DNA of 64,000 nucleotides from Botrytis cinerea B05.10 (Eukaryota > Ascomycota > Leotiomycetes > Helotiales > Sclerotiniaceae), in NCBI RefSeq assembly GCF_000143535.2, contig NC_037322.1:744001-808000 (forward strand), read 5' to 3'. Positions 1 to 9,622 of the stretch are shown in pieces (the first letter of the stretch is position 1; each line of letters begins with the position of its first letter). The position numbers and the translations under genes are program-made. Below the pieces are notes generated by a model that worked only from the letters and a program-made list of their open reading frames with translations, did not search any database and was not told the DNA's origin.

Positions 1-479
1 TAGTGATGCAGCAAGTCGTTGGAGTGGGGAGAGACAAGATATTACTGTTGAGCCTATGTTTTAACATGGGGGTAACTGTGAGAATAATTCCTGAAAAAAA
101 AAGGGGGTGAGTGAGTTGAGTGTATGCGTATTGCTGATGCACCCCTTTCAACTATAACTCCGCATGAAGTTCTTTTTGGCTCCAGATACTGATTCCGTCA
201 TTCGAGACTATTTGAAGCATAAGTACTTATGTTTCTAGAATAATACGGAGATGAAGCTATTATTTCGGCATACCAGAAATATAGGTATTCATGTTTGGCA
301 TTCTGTTATGAATTATAAGGTATGTACCACTTTCTTTTAGATTTCTGAGGACAAAATTCTAACCTATTCCAGTTATAGTCTGCAAGTGCCACTACTACCA
401 TTCTAAAATAAGACCACGAAAGTTTTGCCTAAGTTAAAAAGGCTTTGATAAGTTCCCTGCACACTCCTCCTTATCAGAT
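1..479. other. gene-free flank
   Basis: This is AT-rich sequence downstream of the SDR gene. I see no convincing reading frame, RNA gene or repeat apart from a short A-run near 95-105. Confidence 0.5.
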
Positions 480-1444
480 CTACCAAGTACTGGGCATGAT
501 GCTCAATCGTCCTCCGTCAACCACAATAAGTGCGTGGGTACAATAAGCACCAGCTCTTGATGCCAAAAAGAGGATACATCCTGCCATTTCCTCCTCCGTG
601 CCTGCTCTTTCTAACGGAATCTGATCCTTAGAAAAAACTCCGTCACCAATAAGCCCCATAGCCATTTCAGATGGGAATACTGGACTCGGTCAGCATTATC
701 CGCAGGAATGTTTATTGGAAAGATTCTGGAAACTTACATCCGGGGGCAATAGTATTACACCTAATCTGATACGGTGCTAATTGTGTAGATAATTGCTTCA
801 TCAAATGTGTAGTCGCAGCTTTACTTTGACCATAGATGATTCCACCAGGGGCTTTTCGATTTAAACCGCCAATAGAACTGGTAGCAACGACTTGACTCTT
901 CTGCTCGACATTCCCTTTCTTATTTCCTTTATCCAATAGATCCAAGAAAGCCATGATACAAGAGAAAACAGCTACAGTATTTAATTCGAATGTCTTAGTC
1001 ATTTCCTCCATACTAGCACTTCCCCATGCGGAAGCAAATTCAGATATGGAAGAAGATGGGGTAATGGGTTTTGTAGCTTGAGGTCCAGCAATACCGGAAT
1101 TGGCGACTAAAACATTGATGTATCCTACTTCGGACTCGATCTTCGAGACGATGGAAGCTACTGCTTCTTTATCGGTTACATCGCCGACAATTGGAATGAT
1201 ATTGCCGGTGTCTACGGATGATGCGGCGGATTCAAGAACTTCTTTTCGGCGGCCGATAATGTATACTCTTTCGGCACCGTTGAGAGCCAGAGCGCGGGCC
1301 ATCATTAGACCAATACCTGGAATTTGATGTTAGAAAGGTAGGTAAATGGGTTGGATTATATATACCACTACCGCCGCCAGTGACGACAGCTACGAGTCCT
1401 TTGACATTGAATAGATTTGCTGCTAGGATCGATGAGGTTGCCAT
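480..1444 (-). CDS. short-chain dehydrogenase/reductase (SDR)
   Basis: Three exons join at 1444-1366, 1316-738 and 679-480 and give 285 residues. Both introns (48 and 58 nt) are GT-AG and the frame closes exactly. The protein has the classical SDR layout: the NAD(P)-binding glycine motif TGGGSGIG at residues 22-29, an ANSG segment, a catalytic Ser in the SSIGG stretch, and the YxxxK pair in YGQSK. APGLFPSEM is formed across intron 2 and is typical of this family after the active site. It is expected to be a soluble NAD(P)H-dependent oxidoreductase, but the substrate cannot be read from sequence. Close fungal relatives are often labelled as rhamnolipid-type 3-oxoacyl reductase or gluconate dehydrogenase, and I would not trust either name. 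It is transcribed divergently from BUD22. Confidence 0.87.
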
Positions 1445-1867
1445 GTTGTAGTTTGGTATGATGCGGTATGATATGATGAGCAAATCAGAGCCTGTGAATT
1501 AAAAAATGATAAATCGTGTAGTTAGATAAAAAAGATCATAGTTAAACAAACCGTTTATCTATTATTTATACCTAATTGCCCCTCGATGACTTAAAGAATC
1601 ACTTAAAGGGCGCTCGCTCACTAAGCATCAACCGTTACACTCCACTTCCCGTCTCAACCCCCACTTCCCGACCTATCGGATAGAACCTTTTTAATTCTGC
1701 CAAGAATTTCACCAGAAGCGAGAGCGGTGGACCTATCCCTGTCATAATTTTGAGCTCTCCATCGTGCACTAATTTTCTGCGCTCCAAATTTGTTCTTCAT
1801 TGTCCAAGTACATTTCCCATATCAAAACCCTCAATTTCTTCGCAATTGATCTATATCATAAAAAAGA
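1445..1867. promoter_or_regulatory. shared divergent promoter of SDR gene and BUD22
   Basis: This 423-bp region lies between two divergent start codons. It contains C- and pyrimidine-rich patches around 1600-1700 and 1790-1850, as is common before fungal start sites. I could not identify a specific operator. Confidence 0.5.
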
Positions 1868-3370
1868 ATGCCTAAACGTAAGCGCTCCTCTGCCGATCAG
1901 GATGATTCTCTTCCCTCCACCGACCGCGTGCGCAATTCCCGTCAAAATGACTTCAATATTCATCTCATCTCCGCTCGCAAACAACTTCGCAGCGCCCTCA
2001 AAACCGCAAAAGGATTCGAAAGACAACGACTCGGAAAAAGATTGACAAATGCGACCAAAGCAAGCGATGCGGCGCAAATGGCGCGGATACGAAAAGAAAT
2101 TGAAGCACTGAAAACAATGGATTTGGAGAAAGTAACGGAACAGCGATTGGCAAGAGGACTTGGGAAGATAAAGGCTATGAATGAGAGTGGGTTCTTGCCT
2201 CCTGGTTGGGGTCAAAATGGCGAGGGTGTAAAGGGATGGGAGGGAGAAAAAGGAGAGGAGGATGTGAAGATTTGGAATAATGTTGTTAGCGGGATGTGGA
2301 ATTTCAAGAATGTGAAGAGTGTTTGGGAGGGGGTGATTAGAGGGAGTTATATGAGTATGGGGATACCAGCGCCGGTTATGGATAAGGGAAAGAAGGGGAA
2401 GGATAAGGTCAAGGAGAAAGTGAAGGAGGATTCGAAGAAGAACTCGAAAAAGACGGCACAAGATGAGGGTGAGGAGAGTGATGTCGATATGGAAAACACG
2501 ATACAAAAGTTGTCGAAGAAAAAGAATGAAGAGGATTCATGGGAGGGTTTTGATTCACCGGGCGACGACGAAGACGAAGATGATTCTCAAGACGATGAAG
2601 AAAACGAAGGAAACGAATCAATGGACGAAGAAACACTTTCAAGATATGACGCTCTATTAGGCGCATCCTCAGACGAAGAATCATTCGACGAAAAAGAATA
2701 CTTGGAGAAAAACCCCTTAACATCAAAATCAAATACACGCCTCTCTCTCTCCCTCTCACCAACACCATCACGATCACCTTCCCCCGCTCTCTCCATCTCC
2801 CTCTCCGACTCAGAAGACGACCAACCATCAAAACCCCGTCGCAAACCATCTCCCTCCCTCTCCCCCTCTCCAGATCCCCAACCTAAAGTCAAAAAACCCA
2901 AAAAATCCACCACCACTCCCACCGAATCCACAAAAAACAGCACCTTCCTCCCCACCTTAATGGGCGGCTACTGGTCCGGCTCCGAATCCGCCTCCTCCCT
3001 CTCCGACACCGACATGAAACCCGTCGTGCGAAAAAACCGTATGGGTCAAAAAGCCCGACAAGCCCTCTGGGAGAAGAAATTCGGCAAAGGCGCAAAACAC
3101 ATTGCCGCAGGCGGTCTCTCAGTCGAACAAGAACGCGAAATGAAACGTGCGGAAAAGAGCGGTCGAAAGGCCAGAGATCTGTCGAAAGGCAAACGAGACG
3201 ATTTTAGAAATGATAAAAATAATGCGAATATGATGCAGGTGCAACCGAGAAAGAAGGTCAAGACGAGAGATGATGTGGGAATCTTGCATCCTAGTTGGGA
3301 GGCTGCGAAGAAGGCGAAGGATGAGAAGGCAAAGGCCACTTTTAGTGGAAAGAAGATTGTTTTTGACTAG
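1868..3370 (+). CDS. BUD22: BUD22-like ribosome biogenesis protein
   Basis: This is a single-exon gene of 500 residues. The N-terminal third is a basic helical region resembling the BUD22/SRFBP1 family. The middle, about residues 175-380, is a low-complexity tract of Lys, Asp/Glu and Ser-Pro repeats. The C-terminus carries the family's hallmark KNRMGQKARQALWEKKFG at about residues 390-407, followed by a basic tail. In yeast, Bud22 is a nucleolar component of the 90S pre-ribosome needed for 18S rRNA maturation and 40S assembly. The start was chosen at the first ATG, which opens with a short nuclear-localisation-like KRKR cluster. Its 3' end faces the type III PKS gene. Confidence 0.9.
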   Translation: MPKRKRSSADQDDSLPSTDRVRNSRQNDFNIHLISARKQLRSALKTAKGFERQRLGKRLTNATKASDAAQMARIRKEIEALKTMDLEKVTEQRLARGLGKIKAMNESGFLPPGWGQNGEGVKGWEGEKGEEDVKIWNNVVSGMWNFKNVKSVWEGVIRGSYMSMGIPAPVMDKGKKGKDKVKEKVKEDSKKNSKKTAQDEGEESDVDMENTIQKLSKKKNEEDSWEGFDSPGDDEDEDDSQDDEENEGNESMDEETLSRYDALLGASSDEESFDEKEYLEKNPLTSKSNTRLSLSLSPTPSRSPSPALSISLSDSEDDQPSKPRRKPSPSLSPSPDPQPKVKKPKKSTTTPTESTKNSTFLPTLMGGYWSGSESASSLSDTDMKPVVRKNRMGQKARQALWEKKFGKGAKHIAAGGLSVEQEREMKRAEKSGRKARDLSKGKRDDFRNDKNNANMMQVQPRKKVKTRDDVGILHPSWEAAKKAKDEKAKATFSGKKIVFD

Positions 3371-4012
3371 AGATGCGCAAGGGAGGGGGAGAGTAGTTAT
3401 TATTGTGGTGGGCGGAAATGTATTGCGTGTATTGATATAATAGCAAGTATGGAAATACCCCCCGCGTGGATTACGAGATATTATTATTGCCTATCCATGT
3501 TAAACAAAATCAGAGACAGAAACATATACAGAAACGTGTAAAGATTCGAGAGAATAAACTCAATGTGTTTTCCACTACTTCCTCTCCTTCTCATCCCATC
3601 TCATCCCATCTCCTCTCTTCCTATCCTCTCTCCTCCAATCTCATTCATAATGCTATAGGAGTATACTATCCATTACACCCTTTAACCCTATCGTATTCAT
3701 CACTATACTCTCCACTAAAACAGACCAAAGAATCTAATCTCCATAAATTTAATCTTTAAGACCTACTTCGCTGCACAATATTCTAAATACTCGATCGCTG
3801 TAAAGAAGATCTATTTCAAGAACTCTATCTATCTGCGCGCTGTTTCTAGTCTAGAATCCATTGACTTCGACTCTAACTCTGATATGAATCCTCATATCGT
3901 GTATAAGCTGATCCAAAACCCCTTTCCAATGGGATGGTTCGTTACTCACAACTTATATGTATGATCCAAACTCTCATCATAATCATTCTTCGTATTGCCT
4001 ACCGCGCATCGC
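3371..4012. other. convergent 3' region between BUD22 and type III PKS
   Basis: This is a 642-bp tail-to-tail spacer. It contains a pyrimidine-rich stretch with a partial TCATCCCATC repeat at about 3590-3635. Reading frames here are low-complexity by-products of that composition. I see no gene. Confidence 0.55.
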
Positions 4013-5733
4013 TCAGTCCAGCTCAACGCCATCCAGCGCCTCCTCCAAACTATCCAGTTTCTCATTCTCATTTACCTTCCCCCCTTCCCCCAGCTTTGCA
4101 TTTTGTTCCAAAACTCCTGGTTCAACCATCTTCAGTTTCTGATCCAACTTCTCCCCTTCCTCTTTTACCTTCTTTAGATCCTCCGCTTCTACTTCTCCCT
4201 CGCTCCCATTCCCACTCCCGGTCCCCTCACTCTCAGTCAAAGGCGGTGTAATGTCCCCACCTACCCCGCTCTGTACCCCGCCATCCCACTCTCGTTTCAC
4301 ATGATCCAAATTTCTCTTTAACATGCACATTTCCACAGCGATACCAGGGCCAAATGCACATCCTACGATCATTTCCTTGGGTCCCCTGTTGTTGGGTGTA
4401 AGACCGTCCATCTCTTTACTGCGTAAACGATCTAGGACGCTGAAAATAGTGGCGCTGGATGAATTGCCATGTTTCATGTAGGTATCATAGGAGGCTCGCA
4501 TGTGTTCAGCGGAGATGGACATGGCTTTTTCGACACCGGTGAGGATGGTAGCGCCACCAGGGTGAAGCGCCCAGTCGAAGTCAGCGGGATTGTGGTATTC
4601 CGAAGGAAGGGAGGGAAGGTTGGAGATCAGGGAATGATAGATGGGTGAGACGGCTTCGGCGGCGAGTTTCGGGACTCTTGGGGAGAGGATTACCTTCCAG
4701 CCTTTTATGGGCATTGAAATTAGTTTTTTTATTCAAAAGAGTGGTACAAAATTGGGTGAATATGAAACTCGGAGAAAGGAATTTTAACATACCAAGCGGA
4801 TCAACATCAAATCCCAAATCATGTTCCGTATCTGGAATCATCTTGTGTTCCCACCCCAACAAATCATAAACACTTTCCTCCTCTCCCGTCCCACCAATTC
4901 CATTACTGAGTACACACGCACTCGCACAATCGCTAAAGAGTGTAACGCCAATTCGCGTCTCCTGTAATTCATGTACACTATCCAATTCACTCCTTACCAA
5001 TAATGAACTAATTTCCAATGCCATGACCAGAACCCTGGCTTTCTTTCCTCGAAAACTATGTCCCAATGCTAAGTTTGCCGCGGTTCGTAAACTCGCCAGA
5101 CCACCGCTGCATCCGATTCCATGGAGGAGCACTTTTTCAACCGGTTGTGTTATTCCCAGAGCTTTGCACACGAAATGATCGTACCCGGGATTGGCGCTAT
5201 TGGTACAAGTTGTGCTGACTACGTGGGTGATGTCGGAGGGATGAAGATGAGCTTCGTGGAGAGCTTTGCGACAGGCAGTTACGGCGAGGGCAACGCCGTC
5301 TTTAAGGAAGATGGAACAAAGTTCGGCGATTGTGGGGGCGCGGTCCATGTTGGCCATGGGATGGTCGACGGTACCGATTGCAGAGCGAGTTTCAATGCCG
5401 GTGAAATTGTTGATTGTGCAGACTTTTTTCATTCTGGAGTTGGGTGTTAGTGTGAGGTTTGAGGTGTATATTCAAAGAGAATTGGGGACTTGGGAACTTG
5501 GGAGCTTGGGAGCTTGGGAGCTTGAAGGGGAATGAGGGAGAAAGGGAAAAAAGGAAAGCTTACGCTGGAGAGTCAGGATAGTGACGTTTGGTTAAAGTAT
5601 CCAAATCCGCTGGTTCCAGCAAGAATGGAGGATATTCGACTCCCAATCCAACGATTGAAAGATTGAGGCTTCCAAATCCATGTTGACTAGCAGATTGTTG
5701 TTGGGCATTTTGCCCTTCTGTGCTGTTTGACAT
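4013..5733 (-). CDS. type III polyketide synthase (chalcone synthase-like)
   Basis: Exons at 5733-5564, 5433-4793 and 4701-4013 give 499 residues. The introns are 130 and 91 nt, both GT-AG. The thiolase-fold catalytic triad is visible: Cys in GIGCSGG (about residue 165), His in ALHPGG (about 317) and Asn in HGNSSS (about 350). A conserved GFGPG-like loop, here AFGPGI, lies near the end of the core. The family condenses an acyl-CoA starter with several malonyl-CoA units. Fungal members make pyrones, resorcinols or resorcylic acids from fatty acyl-CoA. The core ends near residue 400. The last 100 or so residues form a charged, Lys/Glu-rich tail with coiled-coil character that plant enzymes lack. 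The enzyme has no signal peptide and should be cytosolic. The first intron carries an 8-bp tandem repeat. Confidence 0.95.
5484..5524. repeat. 8-bp minisatellite in PKS intron 1
   Basis: About four copies of GCTTGGGA, plus a degenerate copy, lie wholly inside the first intron of the type III PKS gene. They do not touch its donor, acceptor or branch point. Confidence 0.85.
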
Positions 5734-6930
5734 GGCTGAGATGTGTGAATGTGGGATGATTTTAGATTTTACCAGAAACGCCAATGACAAAACTAATGAT
5801 TGTGATTGAGCGAGAGAGTAATGTTAGAACACAAGATGGAAGTATCCAAAGAGTGTGATTGTGTGAGTATCTTCAACAGCTCATGCTCGTATTTCAAAAC
5901 AGGTATAAAGCAAGGAAGTCGAGTATATACCAGGGATTCCACGGTTGATGAGGTAAACGATAAAGGAAAGCCGAGGTTGGCTTGTGAGATGTATCAAAAT
6001 AGCTGAACAGCCTTATGTGTATGGCTGGTCCTGGTGGTCCCTTGATACTGGGTGTTGATACTAGGAGAGGGCCGTGAGGATTTATGGTTTATGGTTTATG
6101 GTTGGTTGATAAGAACCTTCCCGCGTGCTTACTGCTCAGTATCTGCTAGATAGATTTCGGATAGTCTCTCGGATCTGTTGAGATGGCCTTCCGAATTAGC
6201 CGTATACCATTTGTTAAGACGATCATGATGTTGAGGAGATGTATAGTGGCAAAGTATTTCCTGTTCACATATGGATAGAATGTCTAATGTGGAACTGGTT
6301 GTGCAAGATCAAGATCGATTCTCGAGACAGTCACCGAATTGCGATTGTAGGACAACAATTTGCAGCTACAGATGGAAATTGCGAAGATGGCAGTTCGTTT
6401 GGTTTGGTGGCGATAAGCTTTTCGCGTTTTTTGTGGCTTGATAAGGTTAGCCGCAGTGGCTGAAATTTTGATACGCGTTGGCATGTCTAGGAGAGATATG
6501 GCGTTTCTGCTGAACATTATATGCTATGCTATGCTAGGTAACCCAAATTCCATTCTAATATAGATTTCACAGAGTAGGTATCAGACATGCATGTGTCAGC
6601 TCACATGACTGCTGTTTTCCAAATTGAGTTTCAGATCTCGGGATATTCGCAACTACAGCGGGAAGCAGGGAATTTGACAACACATATAGTGATAAAGACT
6701 TTGATCATCCGAGGGGTGTATGCAGATCTCATCTATTTGTCGCCCCGCTTCAATTCGGGTTGAACCGAGTTCAGTCTCCGCCATGGGTGGGGTGGGGTGG
6801 AGTTCCGCTTGACAATATCATTCACAAAATGATTCTTGATGTTTTGCAACAAAGTTACCTACTTACTATCTAGGTCCATACCTATCCTCCCCCCATCAAC
6901 ATATATTCTCAATTCGCACTCCAAGTGACG
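5734..6930. promoter_or_regulatory. intergenic region between type III PKS and small membrane protein gene
   Basis: This 1.2-kb divergent spacer holds no convincing gene. It has a TTTATGG triplication near 6081-6101 and a pyrimidine-rich leader just before 6931. Small reading frames around 6240-6500 show no recognisable protein features. Confidence 0.5.
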
Positions 6931-7326
6931 ATGTCTCTCTTCCAACGCCTCCCTTTCTTCCTCCACACCCTCATCGAAGTTCCCGCATCCTTGAATTTCT
7001 TCCTCAACCCTTCATCTCAACTTTCCGTTCCAGCACCACAAGCTCATACCGTTATCCAACAATACGCGACTCTTCTTTTCGTCTCATGTCTCATCTCAAT
7101 CATATTCGCTTCGCGGCCTGTTGATAGAACAAGTCGTAATGTCGCGGGTGCTTTATCGTTGTATCATGTTGCTCCTGCAATCAGGGCTGGAGGGCGACTT
7201 TTAGCGGGAGAAGGATTCAAGAAAGGAGTAAAGGGTTTGGGGGGTCCTGGGGTGCATTTGCTTGTCCATTTCATTTGCTGTGCTAGTCTTTTGAGACTTT
7301 TTTTATCGCGAAGGAGGAAGAGATGA
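6931..7326 (+). CDS. small multi-pass membrane protein, unknown function
   Basis: A single exon from the ATG at 6931 gives 131 residues. I do not recognise a named family. The protein shows one hydrophobic helix near residues 48-63 (LLFVSCLISIIFAS), a moderately hydrophobic segment near 80-90, and a C-terminal helix near 108-124. It ends in a very basic SRRRKR tail, which could be cytosolic or an ER-retention type signal. A weaker N-terminal hydrophobic stretch makes three to four membrane passes possible. A pyrimidine-rich leader and an A at -3 support the start. Many fungi have short conserved membrane proteins of this size, so it is probably real although its function is unknown. Confidence 0.7.
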   Translation: MSLFQRLPFFLHTLIEVPASLNFFLNPSSQLSVPAPQAHTVIQQYATLLFVSCLISIIFASRPVDRTSRNVAGALSLYHVAPAIRAGGRLLAGEGFKKGVKGLGGPGVHLLVHFICCASLLRLFLSRRRKR

Positions 7327-7681
7327 TTTTGAAGAGCTGCTTTGATTATTCGTTCGAATCCGGGGTGGATTCTTTCCTAGCTTCATTCTTTTGGAAGCGA
7401 AAGGGAACTCAACTCTATTGAATATATGCCATGTAAATTTACAAGGTACTATCCACAGAGAAGAAGATTCCGTCCAGTATCTTGTGATGACAGCTTCCTC
7501 CGATTTGGCCTGTTACTTTATTGCTTATGAGGCCACAGTGCTCGTTCTCCACCTTTGGTTGTTCTCCAATCAGAAACCACGTGAGATATAGTTTGATGTC
7601 TCGTATCCGTCACCCCTTCATTGGCCGCCTTGCAATGAGTCTACAGTTTCCAGACCACTCTGCGACTTCATCTAATCAGAC
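7327..7681. promoter_or_regulatory. promoter region of the Zn2Cys6 regulator
   Basis: This 355-bp spacer lies between two genes in the same orientation. I found no distinctive site in it. Confidence 0.45.
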
Positions 7682-9099
7682 ATGGCGTCCTCAAATCCCA
7701 AAGAAGCTACAAGACGACCCCATAAAAAGTCTAGGTACGGGTGCAAAAGCTGCAAGACAAGACGATTGAAGGTTCGGACCCCCATTCTTAGCCAACAACA
7801 CCACAGCACCACAACACCACAAACCCCCAATTCTGATAGTATCCCTAGTGCGATGAAACTAAACCGACATGTTCGAATTGTTCGAGGCATAGCATACAAT
7901 GTGAATACTTACTCTTGCCTCTCAACAATCCCGCGCTTTCAGTACTTCCCACAAAGAAGTTACCTCTTCCCACTACCGCGACAGTCACAGGACGGAATGC
8001 TTATTTCTCGCGTCCTGTGCCACGCAATCCCATGTCTTTCTATTTTCCAACCTCCATTGCCACTACCGTCTCAGGAGTAGACGAAGCACTCGAGTTCCGT
8101 TTATTTCAACACTTTGTAAATATCACCGATGTTCCTCAATTATTTTCTGCATGCAACATATCGCTATGGATCATTCAGCTCGCTTGTCGTCATCGTTCAG
8201 TAATGGAAGCTTTACTGGGCGTTTCTGCATTTCATCTCCGGAGTTCATTTTCATCCTCCTCTTCCGCTTTTCCCACCAGTACAATCCCTGAAAGTAAATC
8301 GGAGAGAGAAGTGATAAAAGCAAGTCATCATTACATGGGATTGGCTATTGCTACACATCGAAAATTAATCATCGAGGAGGGTGTTACGGAGAAGACAGCC
8401 GATGTAATTCTGGGATCTTGTTTATTTATCACATATCATTCCACCGGAAGCCAGAAATTTCTAAATCAAGCTCATAACTCAGTACTGTCGTGCAACAGCG
8501 ATATAGAAAGACACAGGGAATTATGTAGAGTACCACTTCATTGGTTCGTCCCCATGAAAAGTCTCAAAGATATGATAAATCTAGCTGCAACATACGTCCA
8601 GAACGAAGGCATGAGAACGCTCTTAGAATGGGAGGAAGCTAATTTTCGGGTCATTCTACAAAATGAAACTTCGCCGGATCCTGATAATGAATATCCTACG
8701 ACATTCAATTTTCTCCTTGACGATTTACCGCTCGATGCTCCGGATTATAAAACCTATGTTCTTTGCACCAAGTATCTGAATCTCCTCAGTGGAGGCGAAG
8801 TCACTAAATTCATTCTCAAATTCCCGGCATTGGTACCCCCGAGATTCGTGGAGTTGTTAAGGGAGAAAGATATGAGGATGATGGGTATAGTGGGATATTT
8901 TTTGATGTTGCTGAGGAGAGCAGATCATGAAAAACATCTGTGGTGGATGGCAGGAGCGGTAGAAAATGATTGGGAGGGAATGAAATATGCATATGAAAGT
9001 GATGAGGTGTGGAATAGGAGGATGGAGTGGGCTAGGAGAGAGATCGAGGGTGGGGAGTTTATAGACTTTGTGGTTGGTAAGGCTTTGGCTCGACGGTAG
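7682..9099 (+). CDS. Zn2Cys6 fungal transcription factor
   Basis: Two exons, 7682-7771 and 7849-9099, give 446 residues. The 77-nt intron falls right after the RRLK of the zinc cluster, a position often interrupted in this family. Splicing restores the full binuclear cluster CX2CX6CX6CX2CX6C at residues 21-48, with the usual basic residues between the second and third Cys. The donor is GTTCGG, a weak form, but no other choice rebuilds the cluster. Downstream is a helical regulatory region with no clear fungal_trans motif, resembling the UPC2-like or generic C6 regulators. It is expected to be a nuclear DNA-binding activator or repressor. Its target is unknown. The adjacent NLR gene and the PKS gene upstream are candidates only by position. 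Confidence 0.9.
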
Positions 9100-9622
9100 A
9101 GTGTCGATGTGAGCTTTTTGGCTTTTATATTTAGACTTTTCGAGTCTGCCAGTAATAGTCGGCGGCTTGGAAGAGCTGACTGTTGGTTCAAATGATGAGT
9201 TCCACATCACATGATAGTCATGTGATATTTCCACATATGCCAAGCTGCTCGACGCACGGTCTGATATGCGATGTATCTCCCCTCGCTCCCCTCCCCAGGA
9301 GCTGATTTCAACCTCCGACGGTCCTAAAGCTCACTTTCGTACATGTTGACCTAACAAGATTTATCTTTAACCGCCACGACTTGTTGACCCTTGTGTTCTC
9401 GATATTCAAGATGCTCATTCGTGCAAGCAAGCGTTTACTCGTCGGCTGTTATTGGTGCTCAAACGAGAGGTGATGAGACACCTTGAGCAGCGAGCACTTC
9501 GATCTTTCTCTCAGTTCATAAAAACTATTCAAGAAATTCATTACACAGAAAGCTTGGACGATTTGATCCCAAATTCCTCATTTTTCTTCTCTTTAATATA
9601 CATATCACGAATCTGATTGACT
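9100..9622. promoter_or_regulatory. upstream region of the NACHT-ankyrin gene
   Basis: This 523-bp intergenic stretch has a pyrimidine-rich, AT-rich segment just before the start codon at 9623. I see no other gene. Confidence 0.45.

Noticed and set aside
1856..2506. 216-codon minus-strand frame opposite BUD22
   Set aside because: It is the antisense shadow of a clear coding gene, with no motif of its own.
3466..4251. Pyrimidine-rich forward frames after BUD22
   Set aside because: Ser/Pro/Leu-rich low-complexity products of the CT-rich 3' spacer; the later part is antisense to the type III PKS.
7345..7375. B-box-like GTTCGAATCC suggesting a tRNA
   Set aside because: No A box or cloverleaf can be formed around it.
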